Source: Sipunculus nudus
Taxonomy: Eukaryota; Annelida; Sipuncula; Golfingiida; Sipunculidae
Reading direction: 5' to 3'
Length of the DNA: 64,000 nt
NCBI GenBank assembly: GCA_026874595.1
Contig: CM049318.1
Location: 46,730,456-46,794,455 of the forward strand
In this document: positions 53,369-63,600 of the stretch, one piece after another
How positions within the stretch are numbered: the first letter of the stretch is position 1
Layout of the letters: each line of letters starts with the position of its first letter
Made by a program: the position numbers and the translations under genes
Notes under the pieces: model-generated
What the model was told of the DNA's origin: nothing
The model's input: the letters and a program-made list of their open reading frames with translations, nothing else
Database searches by the model: none

Positions 53369-56300
53369 ACTAGAATATGGGTAGTCAACAAGCATCTACC
53401 TGTATCTGCCAAAATCAGAGTGGGAAAGGTGAAGTGAGGAATAGATTGAGTGGCAAGGGGAAATAGAGTGAGGTGTGTTGCATAATAGCCTGGATGTCTG
53501 CAGCCGAAATGTGTATGTAGGTGGCGCCACCTGTCATAATATCAAGAAAGCTGTCCAGGATGTATACACATGCAAAATTTCAGGTGGGCAAGTCCAACCA
53601 ATGCAGAGATATGAGATCTATACACATGCAAAATTTCAGGGGAATAAGTCAAACCAGTCCTGGAATATAAGCCTGAATATCTGCAGCATATACATAAATG
53701 TAGGTGGCGCCACCTGCCAAAAAATCCAGAAAGCTATCCAAGATGTATAAACATGCAAAATTTCAGGTGGATAAGTCAAACCACTACTGAGATATGAATG
53801 ATTTTAGCCCACAGCAGACATACAGACAGACGCTGTGCAAAAATGGTGGCAGATGGCACCACCAATTGACGTGACGGCATGGACGAGTTAGCTCCGCCCA
53901 CCTTGGATACGGTTGCTAGGTAGGACATTAAACCAAAAAAGCGTGCTTCTTATACACGTGGAACTGGCACTTCAGCCGTATAACGCACCAGGCTTCAAAC
54001 AGTATTAATTATACCAAGAAAGCACCCTTAGGTTAAAAGTGTACATATGTAGGCTACAGAGATGTTTTAAATATAAAATTGAGAAGTTTGATGAATTTGC
54101 GTCCGTTTCTGCTCGATACGGCTGGTGTCAGAGAACGAATCAGCTGACCCCTCTCATCAGCCTTGACACCTCAGCAATTGGTTAAAATTTACAACTCGTT
54201 CAAGTCTAGCAGAACAAATTTGAAAAACAACAAAGTAACAGTTATTAAAATATTTGTCTATGACACAGGGTGCAGTTTCATAAAAAAATTAAAGATGACA
54301 GTGTAAAAGGTGTTGCTTCCATACAAGTTAAAGCGACATATATGCTGTCATTGGATATAGGGGGGGGGGGGGGCAACTCATTTTTTATAAATATTAAAAG
54401 AAGCCTTGCTTAATATGTATTGCTCAAGCAGAGATTTTATAACCTTTGAAAGTTAGTTAATTGGTCATCAAATTAAAATTAATCATAAAAATCGAACAAG
54501 TGTCAAGTCCAGTATACAAACAATAAATTATTGAAGGGCAAGTAAAATCACAGATGGTGTGTGAACATCACAACGTGTTTTTTTTTTTATAAAATTTAAT
54601 ATTCTGAGAAAATTATGAAATAAAACTGAAGTTGAAATCATTATAAAATATTGCATGTATATTGATGTTTTTAATAGGAAGCCTCCTGTTTATACACAGG
54701 AAGGAAGATGTGTGTACAAGAAGAAATTTAAATGCATGTATGATATAGATATTATTTATGAAGGTCCTTAAGTCTTTTGTATTGTTTTAAAAGATGTGGT
54801 GGGACAAGTGCACACACATATATATATATATCAGGGGCGAATCAAGAGTTTGTAAAGGGGAGGGTCCAACCAAGGAAGACTAATAAGAAACCTATAAAAA
54901 GGTCCCCTGCTCCAGAATGTGACGGGTCCATGCAGGCCAGAAAAAATAGTTTAAAATTCTGAAGAAAGGTTGTTGCGGCTCAACCCCTCCCCCACGCCCT
55001 CTGGATCTGCCTGTATATAAACATTTGTGTTTATGTGTGAGGGTGTGTGTGTGCAAATTAACTGTTTTTATTTTATACATGTGCATTTTTATAGAAAATC
55101 TGCTGTTCTGTCAGTTAAGGCAACCTGTGGCAATAATTTTTAGAATCTTCCTTTTAACACTCAAGAGTCAGTGACTCATGCATGTAATAATATAAATATA
55201 TTGTATATATGTCAAGGAGAACTGAAGTGATGCTCCATTTGTGACATACCTGTGGTATTTGTTTAGTATAAAAGACACTGTGACTCATGAAAATAATATT
55301 TTGAAGACACTGTGACACATCAAAATATTATCTTCATGAAGATAATAACCATTAATGTTTAATGGTGTATTTATTTCATTTCTTTATAATTCAGTCATTG
55401 AAAGTAAACACTGTTTCACTTCGTTATTACAACTTACAAGTATTTGTTATATATTCTGGTGTAATACATCATTATAGCCTAAATGAACTGTGAATTAATA
55501 TTTTACAATTTCTCACTCAATTTCAATGAAATGTACATAATAGGTGTTAACACATGTCAGTGAAAAATTTTATCTTGTTTATTGTTGAACAGGAACATCT
55601 TAAGGATTATTTTCTAATTATGACTCATGGCTGTCATAATGTCTGATTCCAAGTGGATTATAATAACAAATATGAATTTTTTATCTCTTTTTTTTTACTA
55701 CTAGCTAAAAAATAGCATTTTTCCCTTCTCTTTCTTGAACCCCCTGCCCCCCCCCCCCCAGCAGGATACATATGTGGCCATAGAATGCAATATTATTATT
55801 GTTTTATATCATAAAAAATCAACAAGCTATGTGATCACTAAATATATTAAGTTTTGTAAATAACAGACAAATGAACAGACCAAATTTTTGTGAAAAATAT
55901 AAACATTATACCTTTAATATAGCCGAGAGTTATACACATATTAATTTTATTAAAGAACAGCTCAATGATTCAAGATTGTACCTTTGTCTTTCGGTAGTTT
56001 CTTGACGATTTTTAAAATTTTTTTTTTGTCAATTGAACAATTAGAAGATCTAGGTCGATTTCCAAAATCTGAGTGCGCGTTTATCACACCAACAGATCTG
56101 TGAGTTGTTAAGTTCTAACACCAGTATATGGCAGTAATCAGTAAGGCAGTAATAGCCGTCTTGCATCTTTGAGTGCCAATAAATGCACACTGTTAAAGTG
56201 TTATGTAAATTGTCGACATGGTAACAATATAATGCAGAGGGCTATACAATTAAACTTGTATCCTCGTCAATAAAAGTTACTGACCTTTTACCAGAGATAT

Positions 56301-57975
56301 ATCAAATATATTTTTGGTATCAGTAGATAGCATATCGTCGCATGCATATGAACACATGAATACTGCATATCGTCGCATGCACATGAACACATGGGAGTGG
56401 GAGACGCTCTGATTCGACAGGGCCAAGATTGATACATTTTGTTTATACCCATCAACTTTAAAGAGTGAAGCGCTGGTGTGGGGAAAATGTAACACTTTTT
56501 AGCACTGGTTACAGGCCAGTGTTTACCAATAGATGGTATATAGGATCATATAGGCTGCGTCTTTTGACTTACTGAAAATTTCATGTGTCATTATGGACTC
56601 AATATATGACAGGGCCAAATCGGGCCTGCCTTGTCCCATCCCTGCGTTTCTCCTCGTCTTGTGATTTTATTACGAAGAGAAGGAAGAAAACAGATTGCTG
56701 TTACTTTGAATGATACCTGGGGTAACTTTTATAAAAATTATAAACATATGCCTCAACCGTATTAAAGATAAAACATATTTATTATGAGAGGTCCATCGAG
56801 CATTTATAGTTGAAAGTTTACACACGTGTCAGGAATGTCCGACCTGATGTCCGACCTCCACGTGTGTTTACATGGCCTCGTTTTCAGTCCGGCAATAACG
56901 TTCACTGATTGGCTAATAGAGCTGTCGATCACCCACTCGCCATCAGGTCAATTTTGTGTATGATTAAGAGCTATGTGAGATCTATACACATGCAAAATTT
57001 CAGGGGGGTATGTCAAACCACTGCCGAGATATGAGTGATTTTATCCCAAGGGAGATGAACAGATGGACACTGTGCAAAAATAGTGGCAGGTGGCACCACC
57101 AGTTTTGCATTTGATAAAGAGCTATGGGAGATCTATACACATGCAAAATTTTGGTCTAACTGGTCAAACGGTTCCCGAGGTATAAGTTTGGATGCCTGCT
57201 GCTTAATCGTGAATGAAGGTGGCGCCACCTGTCATAAAATCAAGAAAGCTGTCAAGGATGTATAAACCCACAAAATATCAGGTGGATAAGTCAAACCACT
57301 GCCGAGATATGAGTGATTTTATCCCAAGGCAGATGAACAGATGGACGCTGTGCATAAATTGTGGCAGGTGGCACCACCAGTTTTGCATATGATAAAGAGC
57401 TATGGGAGATCTATACACATGCAAAATTTTGGCCCAACTGGTCAAATGGTTCCCGAGATATGAGCTTGGATGTCTGCAGCTTAAACGTGAATGTAGGTGG
57501 CGCCACCTGTCATAAAATCAAGAAAGCTGTCCAGAATGTATACACCTGCAAAATTTCAGGAGGATAAGTCCAACCAATGCAGAGATATGTGTTTTTATCC
57601 CAAGGCTGATGAACAGATGGACGCTGTGCAAGAATGGTTGCAGGTGGCGCCACCATTTTAAATGTATGTTATAAAGCTTTCCAAGGGCTACATTTGTGCA
57701 AAATCTTTAGCCTTATCGGTCAAACGGTTTCCGAGATATGTTGGTTAATGTGTGGAAACAGACACACAAATGGACGCTGGGCAGAGAGGAAAGGTCAGAG
57801 GTCAACCAAAAATGAGGGCGCAGCAGTTCACATGTGACAGATCATAATTCGGAATTTTTAAAATTCTGCCCAGTGGTTATGGAGGAGTTCTCTGGAAACC
57901 TATACAGCGATGGTGGCAGCGTCGGCGTCCGACGGAAAACATAGTATCCGCAAAACTCTGTTTTGGCAGATACAA
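53369..57975 (-). mobile_element. Element C nested in A4, split by an insertion
   Basis: The part at 53369-53867 has the 3' hairpin region (GTAGTCAACAAGCATCTAC, worn) and two units with exact boxes at 53520 and 53702. The part at 56950-57975 has further units with boxes at 57221, 57498 and 57642, the AAAGGTCAGAGGTCAA block and the 5' end. Both borders with A coincide with the sites that hold B in A1 and A2. Confidence 0.8.
53868..56949. mobile_element. Candidate DNA transposon, 3.1 kb, non-coding
   Basis: The left terminus GACGTGACGGC and right terminus GCCATCAGGTC are inverted at 9 of 11 positions and are flanked by AATT on both sides (53864-53867 and 56950-56953). Removing it restores the element C unit (caccacca / ttttgtgtatgat). 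It contains a G-run (54361-54373), a C-run (55748-55760) and a small duplication at about 56330-56395. No transposase frame was recognised. The superfamily is unknown. Confidence 0.5.
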
Positions 57976-59176
57976 TGATTGTAGCTGGCACCACCAGTAT
58001 GTCAAACAAACCCCTCCTATGAAATAAGCAGGGACATACACTGTGCAAAAATTATTGTAGGTGGCGCCACCAGTTTTGTACACTACAAAGCTACCCGATT
58101 TGTACAAACATGGCCAATTTTAGGTCGATGTATAAAATTCCTCTGTAGAAATAAGCAGCAAATACACTGCAAAAGTCAATGTAGGTGGCACCACCTGTCT
58201 TGTAAATGAGAATACCACCAAGACGCAAAGACAGGTAAAAATATCAATCCAATACATCAAAATTCCCCAGAGTTTAATGCACTGGGCTGACAAGGCTTAG
58301 GTGAGTAAGCCAGTTGCCCCCGAGTGACCTGTGACAAATTGCTGCCTCAAGCTACTGCACTGAGTGAACCCTTGACCTGCACCTGGCTAGACTGAGTGAA
58401 CTTTTTACCTGTACCTAGCTGCACTGAGTGAACTCTTGACCTGTTGCATAATCTGACACAGATGGCAGTCTGCCAAAGCTATAAATAGAATGCAGCTACT
58501 GCACTGAGTGAACTCTTGACCTATACCTGGCTGCACTTCTTCCAATCCTGGCACTGTGCCAAAACTATTTATAGAGCTGACATCATCTTGGCTAATGGCC
58601 AACATCAAGGCACTGGCAATCTGCCAATGATAAACCAAGTGCTGCCATCTGTACACAAAAGTGGTCCCTACTAGTAATAACTTTGAAATTTATTTTTCCA
58701 AAACAAAATGCTTTTCAGCCGACTTTTTATAAGAATGAAATCAGGAATACATGTAAAATTGTTATGGATACATACTGAATGCAAAATTAAAATACAGATA
58801 TATCTCACTGATGGCAAATTTTTTAATTAAGTTAAGTAGGGATACCAATAATTTATAATCCACGTACAGTTGTCTTTATATAGCCACAGAGAGCTGCATA
58901 TCCATGATTGTCACATTGCCTGGTATGATGAATAACTTAAATCATAAATCCAAATTTATTAAAAGCTTTTAAAAAATTTTTCTTGTCAATATTAACCAAA
59001 GATAACCTGAAATCTAAATGTCTAGTGGCATGATGTAATAGATGCTGATAAACTGGTGCCAGGCTAGATGTAACAGCATAACACAGCTAACATATATGGT
59101 AAGATGACTCAATTCAATCTCCATAATTCAGCCAAAAATAATTCATGACGAACGATTAATGACAATTATTATAACA

Positions 59177-59215
59177 AGTGACCCATGGGTCATGACGCTC
59201 AGCTGCCAAGCATGA
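59177..59215 (-). mobile_element. Element B, solo 3' end
   Basis: ACAAGTGACCCATGGGTCAT then GACGCTCAGCTG is a well-preserved B 3' end on the minus strand. It abuts the broken 5' side of A4. Confidence 0.75.
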
Positions 59216-59464
59216 ACTGTGACATCATGGGCTGAGATTCACAACTTCCAGTCAAATTTTGAAGAACCAATTTGCCAATTTGTTGAAATTTTCTACGACA
59301 ACAGAAATATATATCACCTATATCTGGTTAAAACACAGTGAATTGATGGTCTGAGGAAAATGTATGATTGTAAAGGTATCCAGAACTATTCCCATAGCTT
59401 ACTTGATACCTGTCAGTCTCAATGGGAACACCACAAAGGGCAAATATAAGATCAAAATATATAG

Positions 59465-62103
59465 CAAACAAGGCCTACAGGCCTAATGCGAACCTGTGCA
59501 ATGAGATTACACCAGGTATAATGCTTCAATGCTGTACCATTACTTTTCAAGAACATGTGTAACATGTATATGAACAATGCAAGTACTAAACACTTAGAAC
59601 AAGAAACAATTAAACAAACATCACTGCTGCAATTCTGGCATGGGTGCACGCAACACAAAAACTAGAATATGGGTAGTCAACAAGCGACTACGTCTATCCA
59701 CCAAAGTCAGAGTAGGAAAGGTGAAGTGAGGCATGGATTGAGTGGCAAGGGGAAATAGAGTGAGGTGTGTTGCATAATAGCCTGGATGTCTGCAGCCAAA
59801 ATGTGTATGTAGGTTGCGCCACCTACCACAAAATCCAGAAAGCTGTCCAAGATGTATAAACATGCAAAATTTTAGGCAGATAAGTCAAACCACTACTGAG
59901 ATATGAGTGATTTTAGCCCATGGCACAAGAACAGACAGACGCTGTGCAAAAATGGTGGCAATTTGGTCCACAAGTTTTGTGTATGATAAAGAGCTATGTG
60001 AGCAAAATTTTTGTCAAATCGGTCAAATGGTTCCTGAGATATGACCTTGGATGTCTGCAGCGTAAATTTGAATGTAGGTGGCGCCACCTGTCATAAAACA
60101 AGAAAGTTGTCAAGGATGTATAAACCTGCAAATTTTCAGGTGGAAATATACCCAATTTTAGGCTGATGTATCAAATTCCTCTGTAGAAATAAGCAGCAAA
60201 TACACTGCAAAAGTCAATGTAGGTGGCACCACCTGTCTTGTAAATAAGAATACCATCAAAGACGCATAGACAGGTATAAGTCCAATACATCAAACTTCCC
60301 CAGAGTTTGATGCACTGGGCTGACAAGGCTTAGGTGAGTAAGCCAGTTGCCCCCGAGTGACCTGTGACAAATTGCTGCCTCAAGCTACTGCACTGAGGGA
60401 ACTTTGGACCTGCACCTGGCTAGACTGAGTGAACTTTTGACCTGTCCCAGGCTGCACTGAGTGAACTCTTGACCTGTTGCATAATCTGACACAGTTGGCA
60501 GTCTGCCAAAGCTATAAATAGATTCAGGCTGAACTTTGGTGCCAAATATGATGCAGTGAGCAGTCTGCCAAAGCTATAAATAGAATGCAGCTACTGCACT
60601 GAGTGAACTCTTGACCTATACCTGGCTGCACTTTTCCCAATCCTGGCACTGTGCCAAAACTATTTATAGAGCTGACATCATCTTGGCTAATGGCCAACAT
60701 CAAGGCACTGGCATCTGTCAATGGTAAACCAAGTGCTGCCATCTGTACACAAAAGTGGTCCCTACTTGAAATAACTTTGAAATTTATTTTTCTTATACAA
60801 AATGCTTTTCAGCTGACTTTTTATAAAAAAAGAAATCAGGAATATATGTAAAATTATTACAGATGCATACTGAATGCAAAATTAAAATACAGATATATAT
60901 CATTGATGGCAAATTCTTGAATTAAGTTGAGTAGGGATACCAATAATTATAATCCATGTACAGTTGTCTTTATAAAGCCACAGAGAGCTGAATATCCATG
61001 ATTGTAACATTGCATGGTATGATGATAACTTTAATCATAAATCTAAATTTTTTTAAAAGCTTTTAAAAAAACTTTTTTGTTATAATATAACCTGAAATCT
61101 AAATGTCTAGTGGCATGATATAATAGATGCTGATAAACTGGTGCCAGGCTAGATGTAACAGCATCACACAGCTAACATATATGGTAAAATGACTCAATTC
61201 ATTCTCCATAGTTCAGCCAAAAATCATTCATGTGCAACCATAAATGATAATTATTATAAGAATTGTTGTAGGGATTATTCTTGCAAAATATTTAAACAAA
61301 CTGGCTTCCGTGGCATCAGTCGAAAAACGTTTCACAAGTTTATAACTCATACAGGAAGATACAGCAAACTGGCTAAGTTCAGCTTCCCGTAACTCAGCCA
61401 AAAAGCACCGACCCAAATCATTTGAACAAACTTGAATTATCAACATCTGAGGATAATTAATGTGTGAGATTTAAGAATTTGGCCCAGTGGTTTTTGAGAA
61501 GAAGATCTTTGTAGCCACTGAGCTAAAATGGGCTGTTATGGCATATGACTAAATTCAGCTTCCCATAACTTAGCCAAAAGTCACTGAAAAGAGACCATTT
61601 GAACAAACTTCAGAAAACACTACCCTAGGATCATTTCTGTGCGATATTAAACATTTTGGCCATATGGTTTCAGAGAAGAAGTTTTTTGTAGCCCTCAGTG
61701 TGATACAGGCACTAATGACCCCGTACAAATAGGGCAATGCAGGTGGCGCCAACAATACCTCAATTTAAAATATGACATATGTGACCAACATTGAGAAAGA
61801 TTGTTCCATGGATCATTTCTGTGAAATATTGAACAATTTGGCTGGAAAGTTTCAGAGAAGAAGATTTTAAAAGGTTTTTAAGCTTTTTCTCTATAAAATC
61901 TAAATTAATGCAGATACCCAATAATAAGCTCCAGGGCACCAAGTTTCACATGTGACAAATTCTTACATGTAATTTGGAGCTGCTAGCTCTGACAGTTTCT
62001 GACTTACAGCCATGGAAGGCGGAAAGCCAGCCCTGGACGGCGGATGGCTGACGACGGACGGACGACGCTGCGCCATCGCATAAGCTCACAGGTTCGCTAA
62101 AAA
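59465..62103 (-). mobile_element. Element A (A3), complete ends, with a truncated nested C
   Basis: The 3' end is at 59466-59505 (CAAGGCCTACAGGCCTAATG, CGAACCTGTG). The 5' end is at about 62103, read from the + strand as CATAAGCTCACAGGTTCGCT then AAAAA. A C element 3' part lies at 59661-60145 at the usual C site but joins A core directly (GCAAATTTTCAGGTGG to AAATATACCC), so its 5' half is deleted. A duplicated stretch at about 60400-60620 repeats CTGCCAAAGCTATAAATAGA. Confidence 0.82.
59661..60145 (-). mobile_element. Element C nested in A3, 5' half deleted
   Basis: It begins AAACTAGAATATGGGTAGTC with a worn hairpin and CTATCCACCAAAGTCAGAG. It carries a decayed box at about 59813 (GGTTGCGCCACC) and an exact box at about 60076. 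Confidence 0.78.
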
Positions 62104-62254
62104 TGCAGTTAGAAAAAAAATAAACAAAATCCGATAGAGTTTTTTAGATGACTGATTATTTGCAAAAAATTTGGTGATGCTAGCTTCAGTTGTTTTTGAG
62201 ATAGCTATGGTTAACGTACAGACGACACACGATGCATAAGCTCACAGGTTCGCT
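62104..62254 (-). mobile_element. Element A, 5'-terminal fragment (A6)
   Basis: Read from the + strand it ends GTACAGACGACACACGATGC then ATAAGCTCACAGGTTCGCTAAC, the A 5' terminus. Its interior (TCTGATGACT-like, GGTGATGCTAGC) matches the first 150 bp of A1. A3 is inserted in it at the T-run of GCATTTT. Confidence 0.75.
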
Positions 62255-62295
62255 AACAAGGCACCCATGGGTACCGGTGCTCAGCTGATTGTGAC
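62255..62295 (-). mobile_element. Element B 3' end joined to an A 5' end
   Basis: AAGGCACCCATGGGTACCGG then TGCTCAGCTG is a B 3' end. On the minus strand its terminal TTGTT is followed at once by AGCGAACCTGTG of A6. Confidence 0.7.
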
Positions 62296-62728
62296 AGTTA
62301 TAACTGCATCACCATAGATTTTTTTAAGTTGCAATAAAAATAATATCCTCAGTGCTCAGGAACTAGGGCTCAATGACTCGGGGGGGGGGAGGGGGGAGGG
62401 AGGGGGAGAGTTACAACACCTTTGGATATAAATACATAATACAGAATTAATTTCAATGGTGCTTACAGGGACTAGTGGGAGTTACAGCACCTCTGCATAT
62501 ACGTAAAGGATAAAATTTTATTTAAATGAAATTATTTTTAAATATTTAAAAACAAGCAGAAAGATTTAAAACAAAGCAAATAACCTTAATTTCCATTCTA
62601 CTGAGACAGGAAAATAATGAACAAATATTTGCATTATATCCTATTTTTTCTTTTGTTAAGTCATTTTTTTTAAGTTTCTTAATTTTACTATATATTTACA
62701 GTATATCATATATATCTGAATATATTAT
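62296..62728. other. Unassigned, with a G-rich run
   Basis: A G-rich tract lies at 62380-62411. The remainder is AT-rich with no recognised feature. Confidence 0.4.
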
Positions 62729-62799
62729 GTTATATTAGTCCACATGATACTCCCATATTCTATATTAGAATATGGGAGTATCATGTGGACTAATATAAC
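62729..62799. repeat. Perfect 34-bp inverted repeat with a 3-bp spacer
   Basis: The left arm is 62729-62762 (starts GTTATATTAGTCCACATGAT), the spacer TAT 62763-62765, and the right arm 62766-62799 (ends ATGTGGACTAATATAAC). I find no mismatch. The right arm is part of the LINE coding sequence that follows. Confidence 0.95.
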
Positions 62800-63600
62800 A
62801 CAGGTAGACGCAAATAAACTATAAAAGATCCAGTTATATGCAGCCAGAGTTGTCACTGGGGCACTTAAAGGAACTAGTAATCGGGAAATTTATAATGAAC
62901 TTGGCTGGGAGACCTTGCAGGATCGTAGAGAAAAATCTCAATTAACAATGCTATATAAAATGATCAATGGGTTAATGCCAAACTAGTTGTCACAGTACCT
63001 TCCTAGACATATTCACAAATGTGTGCAGTATCCCCTACGAAACATTCACGATTTGGACAATTTCAGATGTAGAACATCTCTTTACTCGGAATCGTTTATT
63101 CCACATACATGTCGTTTCTGGAATAGTCTGGATAGTTCATTGAAAAACTGCACAATGGTTGCAGAATTAAAATAAGAAACTAAATAGGAAGAAACTGAAA
63201 TCGAATCAACATTATTTAATAGGGAAAAGAAAATTAGGTATATTACATGCAAGATCAAGAATGTAATGCTGTGCTCTAAACTTCCATTTGTTTCATATGA
63301 AGATCATAGATAATCCACTGTGTGCATGTGGTATAGCTAATGAAACAATCAAACTTGACCTCTTAAAATGTCCATTATATTGTGAACCCAGAAGGCACCT
63401 TGAAGTCAATTTAAAAAACCTTCGTCCTCTAGGAATAGATCTAATGTTATATGGCGATAATGACCTCTCATTTAAAGAAAACTGTTTCATATTCGAGCAG
63501 GTCCAGCTCTATATTTCTGTGACAAACCGATTTACCTAATCCTAATTCCCAAGGATCAGAGTTTTGTATAACTTTAGCACTGTTATGTCTTTTGTTTTAT
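62766..63600 (+). mobile_element. 5'-truncated LINE: end of the reverse transcriptase ORF
   Basis: The translation starts EYGSIMWTNITQVDANKL and continues AARVVTGALKGTSNREIYNE, LGWETLQDRREKSQLTMLYK, then RNIHDLDNFRCRTSLYSESF and RFWNSLDSSLKN. It ends with the zinc-finger-like LCACGIANETIKLDLLKCPL at 63288-63539. These blocks are the usual C-terminal part of a jockey/CR1-type LINE ORF2. Stops and frameshifts break it at least three times, so it is dead. The 5' end coincides with the perfect hairpin at 62729-62799. Confidence 0.8.

Larger units (their letters stand above)
53160..59175 (-). mobile_element. Element A (A4), interrupted by C, which is interrupted by a DNA transposon
   Basis: The A 3' end is at 53176-53215 (AAGGCCTACAGGCCTAAT, GCGAACCTGTGCAATG). 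A sequence runs to about 53367, where the 3' end of an element C begins (AAAACTAGAATATGGGTAGTC). C continues to its 5' end at 57975 (TTTTGGCAGATACAATGA), with a 3-kb foreign insertion at 53868-56949. From 57976 A resumes (AGCTGGCACCACCAGT and the AGTGAACTCTTGACCTG tandem phrases at 58380-58550) and runs to about 59175, where it stops without its 5' end beside a B 3' end. No coding capacity. Confidence 0.8.

Noticed and set aside
58405-58656. Minus-strand frame of 83 codons (CILFIALADCHLCQI)
   Set aside because: It lies in the short-period tandem part of element A and recurs at 60524-60742.
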